DNA of 64,000 nt from Gammaproteobacteria bacterium UBA7310 (GCA_002471665.1 DKQK01000023.1:37422-101421), one strand, 5' to 3'. Counted from the first letter of the stretch, positions 1 through 9,120 are shown. Notes: generated by a model not told the origin, from the letters alone. Numbers and translations are program-made.

Positions 1-893
1 AAACAATCACTGAGATTACGGTGATCATAGGGCGGTTCCGGCTGGGGCCGCTTTGATTCCGCAGTAAAGGTGGACAGTTCCCCGTGCAGCATCACCAACT
101 GCTGATAGAGCGACTCGGGATGCAGGTGTTGTAACTGATCCAGGTGCCGCAGCCCGGACTGATAACGGTTCACCATCTGCAACAGCATGAAGTCTGCGAT
201 GTCCGTGGAGCCACGGTGGCCAGAGCCCGCCGCCAGGCGTGAGGCAATGGCCTCGGCGCGGTGTGACAGCAGATTCAGGGTTTCTTTCAGGAAATAGGTC
301 AGACGTTGTGACACGGCCAGGGTCAGGCACGGAGGGATATACTGCTCATCCAGTTCGATGCGCCCATCCGCGAAGCTTTCCTTGATGCGTGCAACGGCAA
401 TGCCGGTGTAATCGGCGGTTAACTCCCCCTCCTGCATGAGTTTCAGGCGCGGCTGGGCGGTACTGATATTGACAGTTTTACTGCTGCCCAGATTACAATC
501 CTGGATGTCTTGCGTCGCGCTTACCCAACGGGTCAGGCTGTTCTCGTCTTCCATTGGGGCGGTTTCATCCGCCCCCAGCAACACCACCGGCAGGGCCAGG
601 TAAACCAGTCTGTTCTGCGTGCCTGGTTGCACCTCCATCAACAACCGCTGCGCACCACTGTTAACGGAAAACACCGTACCATCAGGGAAAATGCCATCGG
701 CCATGGTCAGGGCAAAGGCCCCTTGCTGCAGCAGCTGCCCGTCGATTTGCAACTGCCGCAACCCCCAACCCAATGGATTGAGCATCTGGGTTCGGGTGCG
801 AAATTGCTGATCCAGAAAGCGATCGTACTGCTGCAGGTGTTGAGGGCGTAACAGCATGCCCTCACTCCAAACAACCTTGTCATAAGATGACAT
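1..893 (-). CDS. tssK: Type VI secretion baseplate subunit TssK (3' end beyond window)
   Basis: TssK is a cytoplasmic baseplate protein that links the T6SS baseplate to the TssJLM membrane complex. The first 297 codons are visible and the C-terminus runs off the left edge; family members are usually about 440 residues. The N-terminus reads MSSYDKVVWSEGMLLRPQHL, which carries the family hallmark W-x-E-G-M-x-L-x-P-Q-H. The chosen ATG (891-893) has a GGGAGA-type ribosome site about 10 bases upstream. It follows tssJ and tagH on the same strand, the usual tagH-tssJ-tssK order, so tssL and tssM probably lie further left. A 93-base gap separates it from tssJ. Confidence 0.95.
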   Translation of the reverse strand, partial: MSSYDKVVWSEGMLLRPQHLQQYDRFLDQQFRTRTQMLNPLGWGLRQLQIDGQLLQQGAFALTMADGIFPDGTVFSVNSGAQRLLMEVQPGTQNRLVYLALPVVLLGADETAPMEDENSLTRWVSATQDIQDCNLGSSKTVNISTAQPRLKLMQEGELTADYTGIAVARIKESFADGRIELDEQYIPPCLTLAVSQRLTYFLKETLNLLSHRAEAIASRLAAGSGHRGSTDIADFMLLQMVNRYQSGLRHLDQLQHLHPESLYQQLVMLHGELSTFTAESKRPQPEPPYDHRNLSDC

Positions 894-986
894 GGAGCCA
901 CATCTCCCTAAACATGGGTTTATTGCTTAGAGAGACATGGCCGGGACAAAAATCCGGGCTTTTGTGTGCAGAAAACTACACTATTT

Positions 987-1448
987 TTAGCGGGGAGTGG
1001 CCAACTCGATGCCGCGCTGGTTCAGCAGCACCGTCAGCTCATTTTTCTCTTTGATGGCCAGGGGCAGCACCAGGCGCCAATTGGCTTTTTCCAGCTGCCG
1101 GTAGGCCGCCAGAACCCCCACGTAATTGGACTCCGGTTTCAAGGCAAACTTCAGATCCTGAACATCCCCGGGCTTGAACTCGAATTCCTCGGTGGCCACC
1201 AGGTCTGAACCCAGGGTCTGGGCCTCATTCTGATACAGGGCGAAAAACTCCGCGCTTTCAAACACCGAGGGTGATTTCAACTCCACCACGCGCACCACAA
1301 CCGGCGATGGCCGGCCATTGTCATCGGGATTGACATCCCCGCCGGCCACAATACGCATATCCACCTTGGTCAGGTCAGACATGAAATAAGCGCATCCCCC
1401 CACCCACAAAGACAGGGCGATGACCACAATCCTGATCCCCAACTGCAT
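987..1448 (-). CDS. tssJ: Type VI secretion lipoprotein TssJ
   Basis: TssJ is the outer-membrane lipoprotein that anchors the T6SS membrane complex through TssM. The preferred start at 1448 gives MQLGIRIVV and a lipoprotein signal with lipobox W-V-G-G-C and the lipidated cysteine at residue 19. An in-frame start at 1475 would add nine charged residues before the signal, while the inner ATG has an AGAGGAA ribosome site directly upstream. The mature part (about 135 residues) is compact and beta-rich, as in the family, and has V-V-V-R-V-x-x-L-K and Y-V-G-V-L-A-A-Y-R segments. It sits between tagH (41 bases away) and tssK, probably in one operon. Confidence 0.93.
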   Translation of the reverse strand: MQLGIRIVVIALSLWVGGCAYFMSDLTKVDMRIVAGGDVNPDDNGRPSPVVVRVVELKSPSVFESAEFFALYQNEAQTLGSDLVATEEFEFKPGDVQDLKFALKPESNYVGVLAAYRQLEKANWRLVLPLAIKEKNELTVLLNQRGIELATPR

Positions 1449-1489
1449 GCTGTTTCCTCTTCTTAACCGGATCAACGGTGTGTTAGCTG

Positions 1490-2821
1490 TTATGGTTTTC
1501 TGCTTTTTTTGAGTCTGGCTATCTGTTCGTCATAGGCGCGGGCAAACGGCTCGGCGAACAGGCTGGCGAAGATATCATCTTCGGCCAACAAATCATGGTG
1601 CAGCTCCTTGAAGGATTCCCAGTAACGGGCGTTCTTGGAGCCGATGCCCAATCCCCCGCTGCGTGCCTTGTCGAATCGCTTCTCCAGTTCCTGGGGAGAC
1701 AAGGTATCCATCAGCTCCAGAAAGGCACCCTGCATACCGGCCATCATGGCCAGTTGATGCTCCTGAAAATCATCAAAACACTCGGCTAAAGCACGGTCCA
1801 TGGTCATGAAGGATCCCGGATCTTCCGTCAGCATGTGCTTGACGGCCTGCTCGCCGTTGGCGGACAGTTTGATGGGATTGTTGTCCTTCATGTTCACCAG
1901 GGTCATATCCAGGCGGAACTCGTTTTTCATACTGGCACGGGCCTGCGACGCACTCACCAGGCCCCGCATACACAGCCGCAACAGCAGACCGGCCCGGCGT
2001 AAAAAATCCACCCCGCCGGCGGCCTCCACTTCGGACAAACTGACACCCAGACCTTCGGCAAAGGCACGCAAAGGAGCCTCACGATCTTCACGCCGATCCT
2101 GGGTCAAAGGCGCGATGGCGGTCTCCATATTGCCTTCTTCCCACTCCGGCAGGGGCGGAATCGAGGCTTTGCCCGGCAAGGGCTCTTCCACGGAAGCCGG
2201 TGGCCTGGAGACGGGTTCGTCCCACCAGTTTTCCGGTAGTTCTGCCACGGTGGGTGAACGCGGTGACGGTGCATCGGGTTGCACATTGGGCGGCTGAAAC
2301 GGTTCCTTTTCCGCAGCCACATCGTCCGGCATGGAATGGGATTGCCGATGCCAGCCCTGCGGGGCGCCGGCTTTGGCTTTGGCCTGCTCAGCAGCCCACT
2401 GATCCACTTGCGCCATCGGATTATTGCCTGCTGCGGCCGGCCTGCCACCCACCGGGGGCCTGGGAATCTGCACTGCCGCCGGCGGCGGTGCCTGCTCCGC
2501 CTCCATATTGACCTGAATCTGAAAATGAATCTGCCCCATCAACAGGCGGTCCCCGTCATTGATGGGCGTGGCGCGATTCTTTTCCAACGCCTCCACACCG
2601 TTCAGATAGATCCCATTGGTGCTGATATCTGTGATGAAAAACTGACCTGATTCGCAGGAAATAATGGCATGGCGGCCGGACATATGGCGTGTTTGATCAG
2701 GAATCACCCAATCACACTCGGACGAGCGGCCAATCACTCCCCCGGCCGGGTAGAACACATGACGGGCTTTTGCGCCCATCAGGTGTTTCTCCGTACTCAC
2801 CACTTCCAGAACTAGTTCCAT
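1490..2821 (-). CDS. tagH: T6SS-associated FHA-domain protein TagH/Fha
   Basis: The protein has 443 residues. Residues about 1-105 form a forkhead-associated domain, with the conserved G-R-S-S-E-C-D, S-G-R-H-A and D-x-S-T-N-G-I-Y-L-N-G motifs that bind phosphothreonine. A proline-rich, low-complexity linker (about 110-225) follows, then a helical C-terminal region (about 250-440) typical of T6SS TagH proteins. In other bacteria Fha/TagH connects threonine phosphorylation (PpkA/PppA) to T6SS assembly. No kinase or phosphatase gene is visible here. It is the first gene of the minus-strand tss operon and is divergent from vgrG. The 156 bases between them should hold both promoters. Confidence 0.93.
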   Translation of the reverse strand: MELVLEVVSTEKHLMGAKARHVFYPAGGVIGRSSECDWVIPDQTRHMSGRHAIISCESGQFFITDISTNGIYLNGVEALEKNRATPINDGDRLLMGQIHFQIQVNMEAEQAPPPAAVQIPRPPVGGRPAAAGNNPMAQVDQWAAEQAKAKAGAPQGWHRQSHSMPDDVAAEKEPFQPPNVQPDAPSPRSPTVAELPENWWDEPVSRPPASVEEPLPGKASIPPLPEWEEGNMETAIAPLTQDRREDREAPLRAFAEGLGVSLSEVEAAGGVDFLRRAGLLLRLCMRGLVSASQARASMKNEFRLDMTLVNMKDNNPIKLSANGEQAVKHMLTEDPGSFMTMDRALAECFDDFQEHQLAMMAGMQGAFLELMDTLSPQELEKRFDKARSGGLGIGSKNARYWESFKELHHDLLAEDDIFASLFAEPFARAYDEQIARLKKSRKP

Positions 2822-2977
2822 TCTCTAACTGCCTAACTTTTCAGCCATCTTGATGTATTTCAGCATAGTCTAAACGCTCAACCCCGGTTTGGCCGGAATT
2901 TTTACTCGTTATCCGTCTTTATATAAGCAACCAATTATTCAACACCAACCGCCCACCGGACTCAAGCCAGCCGACCT

Positions 2978-5431
2978 ATGACAACATCCCCCGCCAATTC
3001 AAGCCGCCTCAGCATTGCAATACAGGGAATCCAGGACAGCTTTCGTCTCACCTCTCTGGAGGGGGCCTGCGCCGTTGGTGACCTGTACCAATATGACATT
3101 TGCTGCGCAAGTAAAAGCCGAAAAATCGATCTGCAGACACTCCTGAACCACGCCGTACTGATCACCCTCCATGATCTGACCGGTGGCGGCAAACCGCGGT
3201 TTTTGCGGGGCATCATCAGTGCGGCCAGTTACCTTAACCACGGCCGTGAATACAGCGAATACCGGCTGCAAGTGGTGCCTGCCCTCTGGATATGCACACA
3301 AAAGCGCAACATGCGCATTTTCCAGGATCAATCGCCCAACCAGATCATTGCCTGCATTCTGAAAGAGCACGGCATCAGCGGCGATCTGTTCGACGATCGC
3401 ACCACAGCCGCACCGAAGCGGGCCTACTGCACGCAATACGGGGAATCGAACTACGACTTCATCAGCCGTCTTATGGCGGAAGAAGGCTGGCATTACCATT
3501 ACCAAAACACCGCCCATCAACAGATTCTGATCATGGCCGACAGTAACACCGCTTTTCAGGTTAAGGCCGGAACCGAATCCCTGCGCTTCGAACAGGAAAC
3601 CAGCCGCCCGCAGGATGAGGAATGTGTACATTGGTTGGTCGGTCGACACAGCGTCACCGTGGACGCCATTCGGCTCGGCGACTACAACCATGAGAAACCG
3701 GCCCTCTCCCTGCAGGAGATCAGTGCAGGCCAACAACCTCAACGGGAACACTACCAGTTCCCCGGACAGTTCACAGCACCTGAACGTGGCCACCACCTGA
3801 GCCAACGTTACCTGGAGCAACGTCAGCAACAGAGCCGGATCGTTGAGATGGAAACCCATTCCATCCACTGTGAAGCGGGGCAAACCATGATGCTGACCCA
3901 CCACCCCAACCCTGAATTCAATCAACGCTACCTGATCATCCACAGCCAGATCATCGCTGAGCAACCGCAATCGCTGGATTCCGGTGCCAGCAATAAACCC
4001 GCCCGTTGCATCAGCCGCCTGCAGTGTATTCCCTACGCCAAGGCCTTTCGTATGCTGTGTTCGTTCAACCGCCCGCTGGTACCCGGCCCCCATAACGCCA
4101 TCGTCACCGGCCCGGCGGGTGAAGAAATCTACACAGACCAGCAAGGGCGCATCAAAGTACAGTTCTATTGGGATCGGGAAGGCCAGGGTAACGAAAAAAC
4201 CAGCTGCTGGCTGCGGGTCAATCAACCCATTGCCGGGCTGCAATGGGGCGGGCTGGCGCTCCCCAGAATCGGGCAGGAGGTCATCGTGGAGTTTGAGCAC
4301 GGCGATCCCGATCGACCGGTGATGACCGGCCGGGTCTACAACGCCCAGAATAAACCGCCCCTTGTACTGCCCGATCACAAAACCCGGTCCACCTTGAAAA
4401 GCCTGTCCAGCCCTGGCGGTGGAGGTTTTCACGAATTGCGGGTGGAGGATAAAAAAGGCGCTGAACAAATCCTGCTGCGTTCAGAAAAGGATCTGGATCT
4501 ACGGGTAATCCAGGATCTGAAATCCCAGGTAAACCACGATCAACACCTCACCGTAGGCAATCAAAACGCACAGGAAATCGGTAAGGATCTTCACACCACC
4601 GTGGGAGGCAACCAAAACGACGCGGTGGGGCAACAGCTATCCATTACCGTGAGTCAGGATCTGCAACTGAAGGTATCCGGCGCCCATGTAATCGAAGCCG
4701 GCAACAACCTCCATATCAAAGCCGGCAGCAAAGCCATCCTGCAGGGCGGCATGAGCCTTTCCGTCAAAGGCGGCGCCGGTGTTATCACCCTGGATCCCTC
4801 CGGAGTCTCCATTTTGGGCCCACTGGTGCGCATTAATGAAGGCGGCGGCGGTGGCTCTGCCCAGGCCGCCAACCCGACCCAACCGGGGTTGCCGGCGGAA
4901 GCGGATAACGATGCGCCCGGTGCCAAACTGCGCGCTGCCAGCGGCCCCACCATCCCCTTCCCTTCTGCCATTGATTTCGATCGCGCCAAGGCCCAGTTGG
5001 CCGTGCTGCAGGAGGCCGACCGTTTGGGCGCACCGTTTGTGGAGGATTGCCCGGAGTGTGCACTGGCGGCCCAGCAGGGGGCTGCGGTGTTAGGAATCGT
5101 AACCGCCCCTGGCGAAAACGCCGTAAAGGAGGAAGAGGAAAACTGGGTTGATCTTTATTACAGCCACGCAGACGGACATGGTGTGGCTGGCGCAGGCTAT
5201 ACCATCTATGACACAACCACGAACGAGGTGATCCAACGCGGTACATTGGATGATACCGGTTGTTCCAAGGTCGCACTGCCCCTGGACAAAACCAATATCC
5301 GGGTGGAATACCACAGTGATCCTGCGCCAGCCACTGAAATCGAGCCCACCACCACCCAACAGGTAACAGCACCGGATGGATGGGTACAACGTATGATGCA
5401 GGCCAAAGGTAAGGAATCCGATAGTGACTGA
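2978..5431 (+). CDS. vgrG: T6SS spike protein VgrG with C-terminal extension
   Basis: The protein has 817 residues. The gp27-like base covers about 1-370. The OB-fold/gp5-like part begins near P-G-P-H-N-A-I-V-T-G-P and contains D-x-x-G-R-I-K-V-Q-F and the W-G-G-L-A-L-P-R-I-G-Q-E-V-I-V-E-F signature. A repetitive beta-helix spike follows (about 500-620). After a Gly/Ala/Pro-rich linker, roughly residues 700-800 form an extension with Y-T-I-Y-D and G-x-L-D-D-x-G elements that look like a transthyretin-type beta-sandwich. Such extensions can carry effectors. The stop overlaps the next gene by 8 bases, so the effector is probably its cargo. No PAAR or DUF4123 adaptor gene is visible between them. 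Confidence 0.95.
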   Translation: MTTSPANSSRLSIAIQGIQDSFRLTSLEGACAVGDLYQYDICCASKSRKIDLQTLLNHAVLITLHDLTGGGKPRFLRGIISAASYLNHGREYSEYRLQVVPALWICTQKRNMRIFQDQSPNQIIACILKEHGISGDLFDDRTTAAPKRAYCTQYGESNYDFISRLMAEEGWHYHYQNTAHQQILIMADSNTAFQVKAGTESLRFEQETSRPQDEECVHWLVGRHSVTVDAIRLGDYNHEKPALSLQEISAGQQPQREHYQFPGQFTAPERGHHLSQRYLEQRQQQSRIVEMETHSIHCEAGQTMMLTHHPNPEFNQRYLIIHSQIIAEQPQSLDSGASNKPARCISRLQCIPYAKAFRMLCSFNRPLVPGPHNAIVTGPAGEEIYTDQQGRIKVQFYWDREGQGNEKTSCWLRVNQPIAGLQWGGLALPRIGQEVIVEFEHGDPDRPVMTGRVYNAQNKPPLVLPDHKTRSTLKSLSSPGGGGFHELRVEDKKGAEQILLRSEKDLDLRVIQDLKSQVNHDQHLTVGNQNAQEIGKDLHTTVGGNQNDAVGQQLSITVSQDLQLKVSGAHVIEAGNNLHIKAGSKAILQGGMSLSVKGGAGVITLDPSGVSILGPLVRINEGGGGGSAQAANPTQPGLPAEADNDAPGAKLRAASGPTIPFPSAIDFDRAKAQLAVLQEADRLGAPFVEDCPECALAAQQGAAVLGIVTAPGENAVKEEEENWVDLYYSHADGHGVAGAGYTIYDTTTNEVIQRGTLDDTGCSKVALPLDKTNIRVEYHSDPAPATEIEPTTTQQVTAPDGWVQRMMQAKGKESDSD

Positions 5432-6692
5432 GGCGGCCACCGAAACGGAAGAAAGTACCCTGGATTGGATTTGGGGCGCCATTCAGGGCGACTTCAACGA
5501 AAATCCTACTATAGGACAGATCATTACCAACGCTGCTATTACTGCTATCCCACTGGTTGACCAAGTGGCTGATGGCCGTGATCTTGTGGCCAATCTAAAA
5601 GCATTGATTTGGGATAAGCGCTACAACGAAATGGCAGTTTGGGTCGGCCTGTTCTTTACCCTGATCGGCTTGATTCCCTCCCTGGGATCACTGCTCAAAG
5701 GAGTACTAAAACTGATTTACCGTGGTGCCAAACTGGACGATGTATTCAGGGCATTTAATGCGCTAGCCAAAGGCAATGCCTGGGAGTGGCTGAAAAAACT
5801 GAGAGCCGGAGAACTGCGACAACACGCAGATGAAGCCGCCCGAATGCTGAAACAGGTTTTCGATAACATCATAGCCACATTGAAAGAAGCCCTATCCTAT
5901 GTTCCAAGCTGGGCGGATGATCTGTATAAAAACATCAGTGATTTGATCGCAGAGATGAGAGCAATTCGCGATCAAATTGACGAGATGTTCGGTAAAATCA
6001 CCGCTGACCTTGAGGCCAAACTGGATGATCTGCTAAAGCAGCAGGCCGATAATAGTGTCGAGGGTAATTCCAGGCAGACGTTGATGATGAGGCAGGAGGC
6101 TGAAGCCCCGAAGAGAACAGATGATTTTGGGAAAAACCTTTCAAACATGTCGGAAGCAGATGCGAAACGCATCATAGAATCATCTTCAAAAGCTCAGCTA
6201 AAAAAATTAGCAGCCACGTCAAGGGCCGGAGTTTCTGAGTTAGGCATACTCTCTAAGAATTACGAAAACCTGCCTGCAAAAATCCCTTCTTTCCCTGGCG
6301 TATCTGTTGATGGAAAAAACTTTACTATTACAGACGATAAAGCCTATATGCAAAATCTCGAAGCGATGTATGAAACATCGGGTAATCCACTACACTCCAA
6401 GACAAAAACAATGATACAAAATCAGTTAGATGTCATAAAAAGTAGGCGTCCACCGGTATCAGATACTCTAGCAGGGTTGCCCGGACTGCATGCAGAGGTA
6501 CAGTCGACCAATGATATTTATGGGCAACTTGAAAAAAAAGGGCTCAATCCCTTTTCATATGATGATAAAATAGAAGTTGTAACTTATAAAATCGCTCCTT
6601 CCTCAGGACAGGGTGGCGAGTTTAACGCCTGCACCAATTGTAGCGGCATATTGAAACCACCAATCAAGATTCTGACAGGAAGAAAGTCCTGA
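5424..6692 (+). CDS. Predicted T6SS effector with C-terminal YwqJ-like deaminase domain
   Basis: The protein has 422 residues and its start overlaps the end of vgrG by 8 bases. The N-terminal part has a P-L-V-D-Q-V-A-D-G-R-D motif and a hydrophobic stretch (about 70-100), as seen in the pre-toxin regions of polymorphic toxins. A helical, partly coiled middle follows (about 110-210). The last 80 residues carry H356-A-E358 inside L-P-G-L-H-A-E-V-Q, and C403-T-N-C406. This is the zinc and catalytic signature of the nucleotide/nucleic-acid deaminase superfamily, closest by eye to YwqJ-type toxins. The substrate (free nucleotide, RNA or DNA; adenine or cytosine) cannot be read from the sequence. 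The codon style becomes more AT-rich after about 6050, as if the toxin tip had been swapped onto an older N-terminus. Confidence 0.72.
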   Translation: MTEAATETEESTLDWIWGAIQGDFNENPTIGQIITNAAITAIPLVDQVADGRDLVANLKALIWDKRYNEMAVWVGLFFTLIGLIPSLGSLLKGVLKLIYRGAKLDDVFRAFNALAKGNAWEWLKKLRAGELRQHADEAARMLKQVFDNIIATLKEALSYVPSWADDLYKNISDLIAEMRAIRDQIDEMFGKITADLEAKLDDLLKQQADNSVEGNSRQTLMMRQEAEAPKRTDDFGKNLSNMSEADAKRIIESSSKAQLKKLAATSRAGVSELGILSKNYENLPAKIPSFPGVSVDGKNFTITDDKAYMQNLEAMYETSGNPLHSKTKTMIQNQLDVIKSRRPPVSDTLAGLPGLHAEVQSTNDIYGQLEKKGLNPFSYDDKIEVVTYKIAPSSGQGGEFNACTNCSGILKPPIKILTGRKS

Positions 6693-7546
6693 TGTTGAAA
6701 ATAAAAGCTGAAGCTCTTACGAATAAAAATGGGGTCTATTACTATCAAGACATTCCGTACAATGGATTAGCTGTTCATACCAATGGAAACATCATTGACA
6801 AGATCATACTCTGCAGTGATGGTTTACCGGAACAGATAGAATCATCACGTCTACTACCCTCTCCACCCGCAGGAGAGCACATTGATGCTGATTCACTTAT
6901 GTCGGAAGATAGTGATGATGAACCTTACTTGTTAAATGGAATCCCATTTACAGGCGTGTCGTATGTTTTTAATTCCAATTATCTAGACGGAATTCAACAC
7001 ATCAAAGATGGATGTATTAAAAAAGAGATCTCATGGTATAAAAACGGGCAAACAGCTACTCTAGATATTTACGATGACGATTTATCTCAGGAATACTGGT
7101 GGAATCACGATGGCACCTCAAAACGTGTATGTATATTTACCCCTCCTGACAACCAATTAAAGCTTGAATTCAACGATGAAGGTCAGTTGCTAGGAGTTAC
7201 AATTACCAACGAGATACTAAATGCACCACAATATCAGAACAATCTAGCATACTCTGAATTTTCATCACCAACACATATATTTTCCTATCCGATAGCAGAA
7301 AAAATAATCCTGTTTGGAAATGGAATCACTGATCCTATTATGGATAAAATCCTACAGGTACTAAAAAGCAGCCACGTAAAGAAAGTGAGCATCCGCAACA
7401 CAAAAGCAACATACAAGTCTCTACAACACCTCCAACAGATTAAAGATCTTAGTGAAGTTACCATTACATCAGATCACTTATGTGCGAACGAAGTAGCAAA
7501 CATCATCTATCGATCACTTGCAGATTGCTCTGTCAACATTATTTAG
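6692..7546 (+). CDS. Predicted immunity protein, YwqK/MORN-like repeats
   Basis: The protein has 284 residues. Its ATG shares a base with the effector's TGA (TGATG), so the two are translationally coupled. Short repeats of the YwqK/MORN kind are visible: G-V-Y-Y-Y-Q-D-I-P-Y-N-G-L-A near 15, L-N-G-I-P-F-T-G-V-S near 85, and K-K-E-I-S-W-Y-K-N-G-Q near 115. The C-terminal third (about 200-284) has a different alpha/beta character. YwqK-type proteins are the known partners of YwqJ-type toxins, so both position and repeats point to immunity against the upstream deaminase. There is no signal peptide, which fits a toxin acting in the cytoplasm. The gene is AT-rich like the toxin tip. Confidence 0.7.
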   Translation: MLKIKAEALTNKNGVYYYQDIPYNGLAVHTNGNIIDKIILCSDGLPEQIESSRLLPSPPAGEHIDADSLMSEDSDDEPYLLNGIPFTGVSYVFNSNYLDGIQHIKDGCIKKEISWYKNGQTATLDIYDDDLSQEYWWNHDGTSKRVCIFTPPDNQLKLEFNDEGQLLGVTITNEILNAPQYQNNLAYSEFSSPTHIFSYPIAEKIILFGNGITDPIMDKILQVLKSSHVKKVSIRNTKATYKSLQHLQQIKDLSEVTITSDHLCANEVANIIYRSLADCSVNII

Positions 7547-7547
7547 T

Positions 7548-8225
7548 TTAGTTACCTGCTTTTAGCTGTTGTCGAACTAACTGATCGGCCATTCTTGTCG
7601 TTTCAGGCAGACGATAATTAGGCGAAAGTTTCAACACATATTCAACTGAAGACTCTATCGAAACCCTATGCCCTGGCGACACAAATACCGGCTTCACATT
7701 AGATTGTGTTCTTAGAACAGATCCTACGTACTCATCTTTATCAAACAGATAAGAATAAGCTCCGCGCATGACCTCTGGCTCTACAAATTCTCCTAACAAT
7801 TTAGTTTTGGCGCACCCGATACTCGGTATATCAAACAAAACCCCAAGGTGGCTAGCCAAACCAAATCTGCGGGGATGGGCAATACCCTGACCATCGCAAA
7901 CAAAAAGATCGGGAGCAATTTTGATATCTCTCAAACACTTAATTATTGATGGTAATTCACGAAATGAAAAAAGACCTGGGACATATGGAAAATTTTGTTT
8001 AGCTCTCGCCCAGTTTGAATCAATTACATCGAATGAATCTAAATCTATTACAACGATTCCAGCAACTAATTCATTTGCTTCTTTATCATATGCAACGTCT
8101 ACACCGGCAACTGTATTTATCTCAGAAAAATCATCATAAACCTTAACCATACTAGACAGCTCACATTGTAGATAATATGCTTCGTCTGGGCTCAATTCCC
8201 AGTCGTGAGAAAACTTTGTTTTCAA
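7548..8225 (-). CDS. nfi: Endonuclease V (deoxyinosine 3' endonuclease)
   Basis: The enzyme nicks DNA one base 3' of hypoxanthine and other deaminated bases, starting their repair. All family motifs are present: G-V-D-V-A-Y with catalytic D43, Y-V-P-G-L-F-S-F-R-E-L-P with E90, D111-G-Q-G-I-A-H-P-R-R-F-G, and S-P-G-H-R-V-S. The length of 225 residues is normal. The start is TTG at 8225 after an AGAGAGA ribosome site; no ATG gives a better start. It is convergent with the immunity gene, leaving 1 base between stop codons, and is as AT-rich as the effector tip. That suggests it travelled with this module rather than being the resident housekeeping copy. A link to the deaminase is inference from position and chemistry. 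Confidence 0.95.
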   Translation of the reverse strand: MKTKFSHDWELSPDEAYYLQCELSSMVKVYDDFSEINTVAGVDVAYDKEANELVAGIVVIDLDSFDVIDSNWARAKQNFPYVPGLFSFRELPSIIKCLRDIKIAPDLFVCDGQGIAHPRRFGLASHLGVLFDIPSIGCAKTKLLGEFVEPEVMRGAYSYLFDKDEYVGSVLRTQSNVKPVFVSPGHRVSIESSVEYVLKLSPNYRLPETTRMADQLVRQQLKAGN

Positions 8226-8379
8226 ACGGTCTCTCTCTTAGAGTTCTGTAAACTGAAATATGAAAATGCACTGAAAATATACCGTGCCGTGTAGAAAAAT
8301 AAAAGTGTAACAAAACGCACATCTATAGCGCCTAAATAGCAATGAAAGGCAAACAGACTATGCGCTAATGTCCTCCTGA

Positions 8380-8558
8380 CGAAAGAGGAAGGTTGATACC
8401 AGAGCAAAGTCTCCACGCCGCCTGCCACCTTTACCAGAATCTATGGACGAAGTCATGAAACGCATGGATGACGCCACTCAAAAAGTTCAACAGGCACGGG
8501 CCAACGGCTCGCCTCTGCCCTAATCCCCCTACACACTGGACGACAAGCTGGCCATCGT
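8380..8558 (+). pseudogene. Decayed N-terminal part of an effector-like gene
   Basis: An open frame from 8380 (after a TGA at 8377-8379) encodes a proline-rich stub followed by MDEVMKRMDDATQKVQQARA. It ends at a TAA (8521-8523), resumes in the same frame for twelve codons (S-P-Y-T-L-D-D-K-L-A-I-V), and then meets a TGA at 8558-8560. The following gene continues in another frame. This looks like the remains of a longer coding sequence broken by a nonsense change and a frameshift. The original product is not recognisable. The rest of 8226-8380 has no supported gene and should contain the nfi promoter. Confidence 0.45.
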
Positions 8559-9098
8559 GTGAGCCGGATTGAAGAAAAATACATTGTTCGCGTGATCAAA
8601 TCGAACCATGCCAAAGATAGTGGCAATATAGGCTGGGTAAACCCGGATACGGACCGTTCCAATTATTGGACTACAACCTATACACAACTGGAACATGCCG
8701 ATAAAGACGCGGAGTTGATTGCCGAAGCGGTCGGTACCGATGTGGACCCTAAGTTGATTGATCAGGCGATGACGCCTGAGTATTCTGAGCGGTATGCGGA
8801 GTTGTTTGACAAAGCTAGCGCAAAAAAAGTGGATCTAGGAAGCTCCCAGCAGCTGCAGAAATTTGTCAAAAGCCAAGGGCTTTCTCCTAAGGAAACAGAA
8901 TTGCTGAAAACCCGCCATAAAATCAACAAGAACTATGGCGCCAACGAACAATTCCTGGGCATCGGGATCACCAAAGATGTCAATTCCCCCGGCGGCCTTG
9001 GCATCGTTGAAACCTATAGCCTCGACAAGAAACCGGGACAACTGGGCGATCTTGAACAGGCGGGCATTCTTAAGCGTGTTGGCTTAACCTCTTATTAA
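8559..9098 (+). CDS. Orphan toxin-like C-terminal module, function unknown
   Basis: The protein has 179 residues, starts at a GTG with no convincing ribosome site, and lies directly after a broken frame. It is therefore probably the displaced tail of the decayed gene upstream rather than an independent start. No signal or membrane segment is visible. The C-terminal half contains L-K-T-R-H-K-I-N-K-N-Y-G-A-N-E-Q-F-L-G-I-G and ends R-V-G-L-T-S-Y; I do not recognise the family. The location 3' of the vgrG module and a following small acidic gene in immunity position fit a tandem orphan effector/immunity unit of the kind found in T6SS loci. Expression is doubtful. Confidence 0.5.
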   Translation: MSRIEEKYIVRVIKSNHAKDSGNIGWVNPDTDRSNYWTTTYTQLEHADKDAELIAEAVGTDVDPKLIDQAMTPEYSERYAELFDKASAKKVDLGSSQQLQKFVKSQGLSPKETELLKTRHKINKNYGANEQFLGIGITKDVNSPGGLGIVETYSLDKKPGQLGDLEQAGILKRVGLTSY

Positions 9099-9120
9099 AT
9101 GAATACCTATGGAAGCATAC

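Noticed and set aside
2999..4468. Long open frame (489 codons) antisense to vgrG
   Set aside because: It mirrors the codon pattern of vgrG, has no ribosome site or family motif, and vgrG itself is unambiguous.
2978..5431. Prophage tail origin for the VgrG region
   Set aside because: tssK, tssJ and tagH are adjacent and no capsid, terminase or lysis genes occur, so this is a T6SS locus.
8222..8428. 68-codon minus-strand frame upstream of nfi
   Set aside because: Aromatic- and Ser-rich translation, no ribosome site, overlaps the expected nfi promoter.
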